Assembly (NCBI RefSeq): GCF_014673215.1
Contig: NZ_JACWMS010000005.1
Coordinates: 124,001 to 188,000, forward strand
Source of the DNA: Gordonia hankookensis
GTDB taxonomy: Bacteria > Actinomycetota > Actinomycetes > Mycobacteriales > Mycobacteriaceae
Length of the DNA stretch: 64,000 nt
Reading direction: 5' to 3'
The translations under genes and the position numbers were made by a program. Under the pieces are notes generated by a model that did not search any database, was not told where the DNA came from, and worked only from the letters and a program-made list of their open reading frames with translations. Below, in pieces: positions 25,207 through 33,264 of the stretch. Numbering within the stretch: the first letter of the stretch is position 1; every line of letters starts with the position of its first letter.

Positions 25207-26289
25207 TCATGGGGCGCCCACTCTGCCGACGGCTGGACTCAGTGGCACCTCGAGCGCGTCGTACAGGCCGGGTTCGGCGGCGACCAGCCACGGGATGGCA
25301 TTGACCAGGCGACCGACGGCCGTTGCATTGCCTCCGGCCGCGCGGTTGCCGTCGTCATCGGTGGCCTCGACGGTTATCTCGATGCGCGGGCTGCCCTCGA
25401 TGATGACGCGATGTGATCCGTCGCCACCGTCGGGAGGCGACGGCCACTCGGGAGCGCAGTCGGCGTGAATCCGGGTGATGTGTTCGATCACGATCGGGAT
25501 CGACTCACCCGCGATGCCCTGAACCTCGAACCGGACAGCTCCCTGCGTGCCTGACCCGAAGACACCCATCGCCGGTGTGCTGACATCCGCGTCGAGAGAC
25601 CTGCGCTCGAGAACCTCCCGGATCTCATCGATCTCGATGCCGAGACCCCTTGCGATCAAACGGATCTGACCGCCCCACACCATCGAAGGCACGCCTCCGG
25701 TCAGCATCGGCGGCTCGTAGTCCATCGGCTGTCCCATGCCGACCAGGTAGCGCACCGAGTCGGGCTGGTCGTAGGTGGTGTAGTCGAAGATCTCCTGGCA
25801 CCGGATGGCGTCGATCCGCGAACCGAGGCCGCTCGCGAGCAGCGGGAGGATGTCGTTGCCCCATCCGGGATCGATGCCGGAGACGAAGAGCGAACCCTTG
25901 CCGCTCGCGATAGCGTCGACGACCGGATCCCTGATCTCGGCCGGCGCCGACCGTGGGTCGTAGAGCGCATACAGCGACGGTGTGACGACAACGGCACCCG
26001 CCGCGACTGCCCGCACGATGTCGGCCAGGGCGTCGTCGGGGCGGATGTCGCCGGACGCCGCATAGACGACGGCGTCCGTGTCGGCCTTCAGGTCGTCGAA
26101 GCTGCCGGTGGCGACGATTCCGGCCTCGACGTCCATGCCGGCCAGGGCTCCGGCGTCACGGCCGACCTTGTCCGGAGAATGCACGATCACCCCGCTCAAG
26201 ACGAGATCCGGGTGGGCGAGAACGGAGCGGATGGCGGCCTGGCCGACATTGCCCGTGCCCCAGACGATTGTGCGGTGCTTCTCGGCCAT
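25207..26289 (-). CDS. NAD(P)-binding dehydrogenase of the dihydrodipicolinate-reductase/amine-dehydrogenase type
   Basis: A 360-residue protein starting MAEKHRTIVWGTGNVGQ, with the Rossmann motif GTGNVGQAAIRSV at residue 10. The C-terminal domain resembles 2,4-diaminopentanoate dehydrogenase (GKGSLFVSGIDPGWGND, YDQPDSVRYLVGMGQPM). The ATG at 26289 is preferred over 26301. Homologues in mycolata are often next to TetR regulators and P450s in lipid or steroid metabolism, as here, but the substrate is unknown. It is downstream of the tetR gene on the same strand (74-bp gap) and could be cotranscribed. Confidence 0.85.
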   Translation of the reverse strand: MAEKHRTIVWGTGNVGQAAIRSVLAHPDLVLSGVIVHSPDKVGRDAGALAGMDVEAGIVATGSFDDLKADTDAVVYAASGDIRPDDALADIVRAVAAGAVVVTPSLYALYDPRSAPAEIRDPVVDAIASGKGSLFVSGIDPGWGNDILPLLASGLGSRIDAIRCQEIFDYTTYDQPDSVRYLVGMGQPMDYEPPMLTGGVPSMVWGGQIRLIARGLGIEIDEIREVLERRSLDADVSTPAMGVFGSGTQGAVRFEVQGIAGESIPIVIEHITRIHADCAPEWPSPPDGGDGSHRVIIEGSPRIEITVEATDDDGNRAAGGNATAVGRLVNAIPWLVAAEPGLYDALEVPLSPAVGRVGAP

Positions 26290-26363
26290 GCCGGTGAGCA
26301 TAGGGATTCGGCTCCGGGGGCGGACACGAAACGGACATCTGGGTCCGCACGCCGCCCGTCATG

Positions 26364-26924
26364 TCAGATCGGGGAATCCCGTCGAAAGACCCCCGCGACG
26401 ATTCCGCGGATCAGATCGGCCTCCTGCTCGGCGTCGGACGGTGGCCAGATGAGAATCGTCAAGATCGTGCGCACCGCGAACGCTGCGACCGCGTTGTCGT
26501 CCCGATCGATCCCGATCAGTTCCGAGGCCAGATCGGTGACGGTTGCCGAGGCGATCACAGTGCCGGCCGCGCCGATCAGATGACGCGATCGAAGGAACTG
26601 TCGGGCCACCGGGTCCGCGCGGATCGCTTCGAGGGCGACCGTGATGGCGGTGATCGCGCGGTGCTCTCCGGACAGGTCGATGATCGCCGCCCGTACTTCG
26701 GTGATGATGTCGGTCGACGTGGAGGCGAGCACCGCCTCGACGATCTCGCCCTTGCCGCCGGCGTGCCGGTAGACAGTCGCGCGTGAGCAGTGCGCGCGCC
26801 CGGCGAGTTCGTTGATGTCGAACGCATCGACCCCACGCTGCGCGATGAGGTCGGTGGCGACGGCATACAGACGGTCCCGGGCCGAGTCGGAGCGGCTTCC
26901 CCCGATCAGCCAGTCGTTCGTCAT
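26364..26924 (-). CDS. TetR-family regulator
   Basis: A 186-residue regulator. The helix-turn-helix is DINELAGRAHCSRATVYRHAGGKGEIVEAVL near residues 35-65. The C-terminal ligand domain ends in LIRGIVAGVFRRDSP. It diverges from the P450 gene. The inverted repeat TCTCA-N3-TGAGA (26926-26938) touches its start codon, and further half-sites lie at 26953 and 26986, so it probably represses both directions. Ligand unknown. Confidence 0.93.
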   Translation of the reverse strand: MTNDWLIGGSRSDSARDRLYAVATDLIAQRGVDAFDINELAGRAHCSRATVYRHAGGKGEIVEAVLASTSTDIITEVRAAIIDLSGEHRAITAITVALEAIRADPVARQFLRSRHLIGAAGTVIASATVTDLASELIGIDRDDNAVAAFAVRTILTILIWPPSDAEQEADLIRGIVAGVFRRDSPI

Positions 26925-26925
26925 A

Positions 26926-26938
26926 TCTCAGTGTGAGA
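26926..26938. promoter_or_regulatory. TetR operator between tetR and P450 genes
   Basis: Perfect inverted repeat TCTCA-GTG-TGAGA one base before the tetR ATG. The half-sites ATCTCA (26953-26958) and TGAGAC (26986 region) recur within 60 bp, consistent with several binding positions in this divergent gap. Confidence 0.6.
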
Positions 26939-27078
26939 CGAACTGATGATCTATCTCAAGTCGCGCCGCAGGTCGCAGCGTTCGGATGAGACGACCGGGC
27001 CAGGTGCGGTGGTGTCAGCCGTGTCGACTTGCGGCGGCCCGGTTGTGTCGCGGACCCGACCTCGTCGAGGCTGGTCAC

Positions 27079-28263
27079 ATGCATGATCTCGGCAACCCGT
27101 ATCCCTATTTCGAATCGCTTCGCCTGCAGGGGGCGGTGACGCGGCTCGCCGGCTCGTCGTTCTACCTGGTCGGCTCGTGGGATCTGGTGGCCGAGGCGGT
27201 GGGGCGTCCCGAGGACTTCTCGTCGAATCTCACGGCGACGATGGTGTGGAACGACGACGGGACGGTGTCGGAGTTCCCGATCGCAGAGCTGGGCTCGCCG
27301 CTGCACGTGTTGGCGACCGCCGATGAACCGCTGCACCGTATACACCGCACCATGGTGATGCCGTCGATGGTCGCCAAGCGAGTGCGTGGACTCGAACCGT
27401 TCATCGCGCAGCAACTGCTGCGCTTGTGGGACGACGGTCTAGACGGTTCTGACATCGACTGGGTCCACGTGATCGCCCAGCGATTGCCGATGGCCGTCGT
27501 CGCGGAACTGGTCGGGTTCCCGACATACGATATCGACGACCTGGTGCGCTGGGCCTTCTCGAGCACCGTTCTCCTCGACGGGGTGGTCACCGCAGAACAG
27601 CTCGCCGACGCGACACAGGCCGTGGGGGAGCTCACCGCATATCTCGCGGAGGCTTTCGAACATGCGGTTGCCGCCCCCGGCGAGAACGTGATGGGTGACC
27701 TCGCGCGCCTTGTCGCCGCGGACCGGCTCGATCACGACAGTGCGGTGATGATCCTGATCCAACTCGTCGCGGCGGGGTCGGAATCGACCGTCAGCCTGCT
27801 GGGCAGCGCTGTTTGGTTGCTCGGCATGCACCCCGGGATCGAGGCAGACCTGCGCTCCCACCCCGACTTGGTGCCGCTGTTCATCGAGGAGGCATTACGA
27901 TTGGAATCGCCGTTCCGTGGCCACTATCGCCACGTCGTCGCGGACACCGCCCTCGGTGACACCGATCTACCCGCGGGATCACACCTGTATCTGCTGTGGA
28001 GTTCGGCCAACCGCGATCCGGCCGCTGTCGACAATCCAGCACAGATCTGCCTGGACCCGGGAAAGCGTCGCCCGCACATGGCATTCGGCAAAGGTCTGCA
28101 CATGTGCGTCGGCGCTCCGCTCGCCCGGCTCGAGGCCAGGCTCGCGATCGAGTTCCTCCTCGACTCCACCACGGCGTTCGACGTCGAGACTGCCGATCCG
28201 CAGTGGGAGCGCAGCCTGATGGTGCGGCGCCTGCGTACCCTGCCGGTTACGGTTCAGTCATGA
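27079..28263 (+). CDS. Cytochrome P450 monooxygenase
   Basis: A 394-residue P450. The haem-binding loop is FGKGLHMCVGAPLARLEA, with the Cys thiolate. The I-helix is LIQLVAAGSESTVSLL; the oxygen-activating pair reads Glu-Ser instead of Asp-Thr, giving AAGSEST. The ExxR motif is EEALRLESP. I chose ATG 27079 (MHDLGNPYPYFESLR) with GAGG eight bases upstream; the open frame back to 26986 does not look like P450. It overlaps the SnoaL-like gene by four bases. Substrate unknown, regulated by the divergent TetR by inference. Confidence 0.93.
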   Translation: MHDLGNPYPYFESLRLQGAVTRLAGSSFYLVGSWDLVAEAVGRPEDFSSNLTATMVWNDDGTVSEFPIAELGSPLHVLATADEPLHRIHRTMVMPSMVAKRVRGLEPFIAQQLLRLWDDGLDGSDIDWVHVIAQRLPMAVVAELVGFPTYDIDDLVRWAFSSTVLLDGVVTAEQLADATQAVGELTAYLAEAFEHAVAAPGENVMGDLARLVAADRLDHDSAVMILIQLVAAGSESTVSLLGSAVWLLGMHPGIEADLRSHPDLVPLFIEEALRLESPFRGHYRHVVADTALGDTDLPAGSHLYLLWSSANRDPAAVDNPAQICLDPGKRRPHMAFGKGLHMCVGAPLARLEARLAIEFLLDSTTAFDVETADPQWERSLMVRRLRTLPVTVQS

Positions 28264-28700
28264 CCGACCACGCCGACCACGACGCGATCTGCACGCTGCT
28301 CTATCGATACGCCGAACTGCTGGACGGCGGTGACTTCGCGGCGGTCGGTGAGTTGTTCGCAGATGCCGACATCGCACTGCGCGGCGAGGTCACCGGACGC
28401 GGTGCCGCGCATGTCCGTGCGATGTTCGAGGCCATGGTGATCGTTCATCCGGACGGCACGCCGCGCACCCGACACCTGATCACGAACCCGATCATCGAGT
28501 TCGACGGGCCCGATCACGCGCATGTCCGATCCTGCTACACGGTGCTCCAGCAGCGCGACGGTCGCATCGAGATCGTCGCATCGGGCCGGCATCTCGACAC
28601 CGTGACCCGACGCGCCGAAGGCTGGATCTTCAGTTCACGTGACTACGGGTACCTGGACTTCGTCGGTGACACCTCGGATCACCTGCGCGCATCCGGATAG
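28260..28700 (+). CDS. SnoaL/NTF2-like protein
   Basis: A 146-residue protein of the nuclear-transport-factor-2 fold: DHDAICTLLYRYAELLDGGDF, VGELFADADIALRGE, and TRHLITNPIIEFDG. Its ATG overlaps the P450 stop (ATGA), so the two are translated together. SnoaL_4-type proteins act as isomerases, dehydratases or hydroxylase partners in polyketide and steroid pathways. Here it probably acts on the same substrate series as the P450. Confidence 0.88.
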   Translation: MTDHADHDAICTLLYRYAELLDGGDFAAVGELFADADIALRGEVTGRGAAHVRAMFEAMVIVHPDGTPRTRHLITNPIIEFDGPDHAHVRSCYTVLQQRDGRIEIVASGRHLDTVTRRAEGWIFSSRDYGYLDFVGDTSDHLRASG

Positions 28701-28721
28701 TGTCGGCGCGGGAGAGCCGGG

Positions 28722-29039
28722 TCAGACCGAGGCTCGGACCCGTCCGAAATAGGACCGCAGACCGAATGCGGCTGCCGTCGCACTGACGCCGAAGACTCCC
28801 CAGAACTCTGCGCTGCGCAGGCGGGTGCGCTGTGTGTACACCATCGCACCGGCCACGCCGGCGTTCATCGACGCCCAGACGATGTTCTGGGCCGGTGACG
28901 AGTCGCCGACCCCGGGTGGATCGGAGAACGGCGTGGGAAAGGGCCTACCTGCGAGTCCATGCGCGAGGTGTGGGACCACGTTGGTCGCGACAGCGCCTGC
29001 GCTCGCGGTGACAAGATGGTGTGGCCAAGCGGGTTTCAT
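28722..29039 (-). CDS. Small hypothetical membrane protein
   Basis: A 105-residue protein starting MKPAWPHHLVTASAGAVATN with GGGGGATG just upstream of the ATG. There are two or three short hydrophobic stretches (SAGAVATNVVPHL, MNAGVAGAMVY, FWGVFGVSATAAAFGLR), suggesting a small membrane protein. I do not recognise the family. It is convergent with the SnoaL-like gene and divergent from the small monooxygenase-like gene. Confidence 0.6.
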   Translation of the reverse strand: MKPAWPHHLVTASAGAVATNVVPHLAHGLAGRPFPTPFSDPPGVGDSSPAQNIVWASMNAGVAGAMVYTQRTRLRSAEFWGVFGVSATAAAFGLRSYFGRVRASV

Positions 29040-29187
29040 GACATCCCCCAGTCAGTGTTGTGCATTTCGTCGTCACAGACACGGTATCTGCCCCGTGGAA
29101 CCGGGCGCTTCCGATGAGATACGCACGCCGGTGGGGTCTACATCGGTGATCGGTTCGCAGGATCCCACACCGGAACGGCAGGCAAGC

Positions 29188-29478
29188 ATGCTCATCGTCG
29201 CAGGACACATCACGGTCGATCCCGACCAGCGCGAGACCTACCTGGCGGGCTGCGTCCGCGTCGTCGAACAAGCGCGTCGCACGTCCGGCTGCCACGACTT
29301 CACCATAGATCCCGATCTGCTCGACGCCGGGCGCATCAACATCTTCGAGCGCTGGGAGTCACAGGCGGACGTCGAAGCGTTCCGTGGCGGGGGCCCGAGT
29401 GACGATCAGGGTGCCGCGATACGGTCGGCCTCGGTCACCGAGTACGAGATCGGTGAGGTGCGGTCCTTGTCGGGATAG
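29188..29478 (+). CDS. Antibiotic-biosynthesis-monooxygenase (ABM) domain protein
   Basis: A 96-residue dimeric alpha/beta-barrel protein: MLIVAGHITVDPDQRETYLAGC, ARRTSGCHDFTIDPD and INIFERWESQADVEAF. These are the classic ABM features. The frame is open further upstream, but family members begin at the ATG at 29188. Such proteins are haem- or cofactor-independent oxygenases or stress proteins; the substrate is not predictable. Confidence 0.88.
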   Translation: MLIVAGHITVDPDQRETYLAGCVRVVEQARRTSGCHDFTIDPDLLDAGRINIFERWESQADVEAFRGGGPSDDQGAAIRSASVTEYEIGEVRSLSG

Positions 29479-29593
29479 GGCGAATACTGCATTGTCCAGT
29501 GGCTCATCGTGGTTGCGAAGCGAGTGACGACGCAGCACGAACTCCCTCATGGACACGCTTGGATCCGGAGTTCGTGGCGATCCGCGACCCTCC

Positions 29594-29893
29594 TCAGACG
29601 AGATAGATCACGAACACCGCGATGAACAACACGGCCAGCCATGAGTCGGTCGCCATCCTGAGCCAGCGAGGTGCGGTGCGCACTTCCATGAAATACCCGA
29701 TGATCAAACGCGATTTGATGAACGTGATCACCAGGACGGCCGTCGTGATGACGACACTCGGCTGCAATCCCGCTGCGTGATGGGCGGGCGCGAGCCACCA
29801 GGAGCCGATGGTGATCGCGACCAGAATCAACCATACCCACGTCACTGTGCGTCCGGACGTCGAGCGGATGGTGGAGTCCGTCGGGTTCGTCAT
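29594..29893 (-). CDS. Cytochrome c oxidase subunit IV family membrane protein
   Basis: A 99-residue protein with three predicted transmembrane helices: VTWVWLILVAITIGSWW, VVITTAVLVITFIKSRLIIGYFM and SWLAVLFIAVFVIYLV. The middle helix with FIKSRLIIGYFMEVR is the signature of prokaryotic cytochrome oxidase subunit IV (COX4_pro, NorF-like). GAGGTG precedes the ATG. It is the last gene of a four-gene leftward operon, four bases after the subunit III gene. No subunit I or II is encoded here. Confidence 0.88.
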   Translation of the reverse strand: MTNPTDSTIRSTSGRTVTWVWLILVAITIGSWWLAPAHHAAGLQPSVVITTAVLVITFIKSRLIIGYFMEVRTAPRWLRMATDSWLAVLFIAVFVIYLV

Positions 29894-29897
29894 CGGG

Positions 29898-30524
29898 TCA
29901 CCTCACAACGTAGAGCAGGCCGAAGATGATCACCCACAGGAGATCGACCATGTGCCAATAGATTGCGCCGGACTCGACCATCGAGGCGCGTCGGCGGGTC
30001 GGGTTCCGCAGTTCCCGGACAACCACACTCAACACGATGAGTCCGATCAGGACGTGGACCAGATGCACGCCGGTGAGCACGTAGTAGAACGAGAAGAACA
30101 TCTCGCTGTTCGTGTGGCCGGTGCTGATCTCGGTGTACCACTCGTATCCTTTGAGGAGCATGAACAGCAGACCGCCTGCGCCGGCGGCATACGTCAGGCG
30201 TATCGCCTGTTCGTGGCGTTCGGAGCGGGTTGCGAGGACAGCGCGGGCGATGAACCATGAACTGGTCAGCAGGATCACGGTGTTGATGGCGCCGATGGTG
30301 ATGTCCAGGTGTTGCTGCTCCTGAAGGAATCCCTCCGGGTCCATGGTCCGGTAGATCATGAAGACGACGAAGTACCCACCGAAGATGATCAGGTCGCCGA
30401 TCACCATCACCCACATGTGGCCATCGCCGGGGAGGTGGCGATCATGTTGGCGGGCAGATGCTTTGGAGTCCGGTGGTTGCGCTCCGGGTGACGACAGTGG
30501 CGGTCGCGGTTGCGCTTGTGACAT
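29898..30524 (-). CDS. Cytochrome c oxidase subunit III / NorE-like membrane protein
   Basis: A 208-residue protein with five predicted helices. HLPGDGHMWVMVIGDLIIFGGYF opens the COX3 core, followed by LLKGYEWYTEIS and the conserved end VHLVHVLIGLIVL and IYWHMVDLLWVIIFGLLY. Short COX3 proteins of this length are NorE-like. Start ATG 30524 has AAGGAA upstream; the long open extension to 30752 is antisense-type noise. It lies between the paralogous membrane genes and the subunit IV gene, so it likely helps a terminal oxidase, nitric-oxide reductase or other membrane redox complex encoded elsewhere. Confidence 0.9.
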   Translation of the reverse strand: MSQAQPRPPLSSPGAQPPDSKASARQHDRHLPGDGHMWVMVIGDLIIFGGYFVVFMIYRTMDPEGFLQEQQHLDITIGAINTVILLTSSWFIARAVLATRSERHEQAIRLTYAAGAGGLLFMLLKGYEWYTEISTGHTNSEMFFSFYYVLTGVHLVHVLIGLIVLSVVVRELRNPTRRRASMVESGAIYWHMVDLLWVIIFGLLYVVR

Positions 30525-30544
30525 CAATGGTTCCTTGCGTCGGT

Positions 30545-31285
30545 TCAGTCCGGTGGCGGAGAGTCTGCGGGTTCGTGTGTCGCGGCTTGTCGGAGCAGGA
30601 CAATCAGCGCTCCGAGCCAGACAGAGAAGATCACCACCGCCCACCAGAGGGCGATCGACCCGTTCCACGCGAACGGTCCCGAATGGAACAGAAACATCTG
30701 GGAGGCGATGACTTCGGTGATGATCTGCCAGATGGTCACGTAGGCAAACCATTTGGGGAAAATCTCGTTCTTGTCATACAGGATGGCGATCGCCAGCACC
30801 AGGTAGGCCGCCGTGAAGCAGCCCAGCGAACCGTTGTAGGAGAGCATGCCGACGTCATAGAGCAGACCGATGAGTGAGGGGTCGCGATCGGGCCGGAACG
30901 TCGCGGTCAGGAAGCAGACGGCGACCAGCAGGAAACCGGGCAGCGCACCGACTCCCATGCCGGCGATGTACCCGTAGGCGAACGTCGACCCGACTGACAT
31001 CCGCTTCATGTGGTATAAGATCAGCCCATTGGTCACGGCTGCACCGCCGAGCAGGACCATCAGCAGACTGAATCCGATCTGGATCGTCAGCCCGTGCTCG
31101 GTGAAGAACGCGACCTTGCCGGCATCGGTGACGTCCGGCCGTGGTGGTGGCGTGACCCGGGTCAGCACGCAGATGATCACGCCGAAGAGTCCGTACCAGA
31201 TCGGGAAGAACCAGGTGACGAGCCGGACATCGGGTTTACCTGGGGGATGCTCGGTCATGTCCGCGGCCCGGCTGCGCGTCAGCAT
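30545..31285 (-). CDS. Membrane protein of unknown function, paralogue A
   Basis: A 246-residue protein with about six predicted helices. It aligns along its length with the next gene upstream (31288-32034): both have an F-x-x-x-H segment after helix 1 (FFTEHGL / FYADHTA), a helix followed by QMKRM or HMKRM, the FRP(D/E)RDP loop and a GP(F/L)AW(N/D)G segment before the last helix. The start at 31285 follows the upstream stop after two bases; an in-frame ATG at 31258 is possible. I do not recognise a named family. Confidence 0.72.
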   Translation of the reverse strand: MLTRSRAADMTEHPPGKPDVRLVTWFFPIWYGLFGVIICVLTRVTPPPRPDVTDAGKVAFFTEHGLTIQIGFSLLMVLLGGAAVTNGLILYHMKRMSVGSTFAYGYIAGMGVGALPGFLLVAVCFLTATFRPDRDPSLIGLLYDVGMLSYNGSLGCFTAAYLVLAIAILYDKNEIFPKWFAYVTIWQIITEVIASQMFLFHSGPFAWNGSIALWWAVVIFSVWLGALIVLLRQAATHEPADSPPPD

Positions 31286-31287
31286 GC

Positions 31288-32034
31288 TCACGAGACCACC
31301 ACTTCGTCGGAGACGGCCTGACCGATGACGGCCCGTCGCAGGACGAAGAACATGACCACGACGAAGAGGGCGAACGCGCCGTAACGCAGCCAGAACGTGA
31401 GGAAGCCGTCCCAGGCCAGGGGTCCGGTCCGGAAGACGCCGGCGGCCGCTGCGGGAAGCATTGCGACCGCGGTGGCCATCGAGTAATGGCCGACCCATCG
31501 GGGGAACACCGCGTCCGGACCGTCATCGAAGTAGACGGACAGGCCCAGGAGGACGAACTGCATGACCATCATTCCAACCGGGGCCACCAGCACGATCCAC
31601 GCGAGATCGTTGAGCAGCATGACCAGCTCCGGGTCGCGTTCTGGGCGAAAAGCGGCTGCCAGGAACAGGATGTTCGACAGCGCGAAGATGGTGGCACTGC
31701 TGACGATTGCGGTGAGGTAGCAGTAGGCGAAGACGTGGCTCTGCGTGGTCATACGTTTCATCTGGACCACGATCACCATGAAAAACGGCAGCACCAGAAT
31801 CCCACACAGGTTGAACGTGACCTGGCTGAACTGGATCCATGCGGTGTGGTCGGCGTAGAACGCTCCGACCTGGTCCGCGGACATCGTCGGGGACATCGGT
31901 GGCCGGAAGCCCGGGAACGCCAGCGCGGCCACCAACAGGACCATCCCGACGGCCGGACCTGTCCACAGACTCACCCACTGTGCCTTGATGTTTCCTGCGC
32001 TGGGCAGGTCTTGGGCTTGCTCCACGATCTGCAC
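31288..32034 (-). CDS. Membrane protein of unknown function, paralogue B
   Basis: A 248-residue protein with about six predicted helices, first gene of the operon that continues into its paralogue and the oxidase subunits III and IV. The start is a GTG with GGAAGG upstream. Shared landmarks with paralogue A are FYADHTAW, VQMKRM, FRPERDPELVMLLND, and GPLAWDGF. The pair clearly arose by tandem duplication. An ACTGA-N6-TCAGT operator lies 16 bp upstream, so the divergent TetR gene likely controls the operon. Confidence 0.72.
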   Translation of the reverse strand: MQIVEQAQDLPSAGNIKAQWVSLWTGPAVGMVLLVAALAFPGFRPPMSPTMSADQVGAFYADHTAWIQFSQVTFNLCGILVLPFFMVIVVQMKRMTTQSHVFAYCYLTAIVSSATIFALSNILFLAAAFRPERDPELVMLLNDLAWIVLVAPVGMMVMQFVLLGLSVYFDDGPDAVFPRWVGHYSMATAVAMLPAAAAGVFRTGPLAWDGFLTFWLRYGAFALFVVVMFFVLRRAVIGQAVSDEVVVS

Positions 32035-32049
32035 GTCACCCTTCCGATA

Positions 32050-32065
32050 ACTGATAACAGTCAGT
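32050..32065. promoter_or_regulatory. TetR operator copy 1 (membrane operon side)
   Basis: ACTGA-TAACAG-TCAGT, a 5+6+5 inverted repeat (6+6+6 with the flanking A and T). It sits 16 bp before the GTG of the membrane operon. The same arms and spacing recur at 32178-32193. Confidence 0.7.
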
Positions 32066-32177
32066 TTGTGCTTCGGCCGTATGACCGGCGGTGCTTCTCA
32101 TTGTCTTCGAATCCATTCGCACAGCGGATGTTTCCCCGGGAAGCGTAACGCGGCCAGTAACCCGGAGGTGGCGATTT

Positions 32178-32193
32178 ACTGATCTGAGTCAGT
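32178..32193. promoter_or_regulatory. TetR operator copy 2 (tetR side)
   Basis: ACTGA-TCTGAG-TCAGT, identical arms and spacing to copy 1, located 29 bp before the tetR ATG at 32223. The centres of the two copies are 128 bp apart. Confidence 0.7.
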
Positions 32194-32222
32194 TTTGTTT
32201 TGGGGTAGGATCGCCGACAGAG

Positions 32223-32882
32223 ATGCAGACTGGTTCGACGAGGGCAAGGGGTGGACCGCTGAAAGCGAAGCCGCAGGAGCGCCGCTCGAAAGGCCTCCAG
32301 ACGCGAGAGCGATTGCTGGGAGCAGCGATTGCGGAGTTCAAACGCACCGGAATGGCGGCTGCCGACACAGGTGCGGTCGTGGCGGCGGCCGGCGTGGCCC
32401 ACGGCACCTTCTTCTTCCATTTTCCCACCAAAGAACACGTGCTGATCGAGTTGGAGGAGCGCGAACAGGTTCAGATGGCGGCCGAACTGACACGATTCTT
32501 CGGACAGGACCATGACGTGCGCGAGACCCTGGCCGAATCCGTCCGTGTCTTGCTGAAACTCGAGCGTCGCCTCGGCCGCCTGTTGTTCAAAGACTTTTTG
32601 GCACTGCACTTCTCAACGACCCGGCCACCGTCGGAGGAGTGGGACAAGTATCCGGTTGTCGGTGCCGTCGTCGAAGAACTTCAGCGCGCCCGAGAGCGCG
32701 GCGAGATCCCCGACGAGGTTGACGTGGTGCACAACGGCGTGTCGTTCCTGGTCGGGCTCTACGCACTGCTCATCACGATTCCGGAATCCGAGGACATCCG
32801 TGGCCCGGTGATCGAGGAGTACCTGACGACGTACATGTACGGCCTTCGGGCGTGGCCACCACCGCAGGGTGTGCCCTCGTGA
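32223..32882 (+). CDS. TetR-family regulator of the oxidase-subunit operon
   Basis: A 219-residue regulator. The helix-turn-helix is DTGAVVAAAGVAHGTFFFHFPTKEHVLIEL. The ATG at 32223 starts MQTGSTRARGG; the open frame upstream crosses the operator and is not used. A TAGGAT box at 32206-32211 could be its -10 element. It overlaps the DUF2255 gene by four bases. The shared operators imply autorepression and control of the divergent membrane operon. The aromatic-rich FFFHF in the recognition helix is uncommon but seen in the family. Confidence 0.9.
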   Translation: MQTGSTRARGGPLKAKPQERRSKGLQTRERLLGAAIAEFKRTGMAAADTGAVVAAAGVAHGTFFFHFPTKEHVLIELEEREQVQMAAELTRFFGQDHDVRETLAESVRVLLKLERRLGRLLFKDFLALHFSTTRPPSEEWDKYPVVGAVVEELQRARERGEIPDEVDVVHNGVSFLVGLYALLITIPESEDIRGPVIEEYLTTYMYGLRAWPPPQGVPS

Positions 32883-33259
32883 CGTGGTCGGCTGACCAGT
32901 TGGGCGCGGTCGACTCCGCCGATGAATTGGAGATCGCGGTGCGAAGGGCAGGAGGAGATCTGCGCGGCTGGGTGCCGATCTGGGTCGTGCGCGTCGATGA
33001 TCAGGTGTTTGTCCGGACCTGGTACCGGCGACCGACGGGATGGTTCGGGCACGTTCTCGATACGGGTCGTGCCCGCGTACGCGTTCGCGGGATGGAGGCC
33101 GACGTCACCGTCGAGGATGTCGGGGTCGGTTCGTCCGAGTTGCGCGCCGACGTCGATGCGGCCTATCGCCACAAGTACGGCCGGTACGGCGTCACGACCG
33201 TCGACAGGATGGTGTCGGACTCTGCGGCCCGAGCGACCCTGAGGCTGACGCCTGAGTGA
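32879..33259 (+). CDS. DUF2255 family protein
   Basis: A 126-residue protein starting at a GTG that overlaps the tetR stop (GTGA). The sequence TWSADQLGAVDSADELEIAVRRAGG, then PIWVVRVDDQVFVRTWYRR is typical of DUF2255, a family with a nitroreductase-associated split-barrel-like fold and no assigned activity. Coupling to tetR makes it part of the same regulatory unit. Confidence 0.85.
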   Translation: MTWSADQLGAVDSADELEIAVRRAGGDLRGWVPIWVVRVDDQVFVRTWYRRPTGWFGHVLDTGRARVRVRGMEADVTVEDVGVGSSELRADVDAAYRHKYGRYGVTTVDRMVSDSAARATLRLTPE

Positions 33260-33264
33260 TCGTG

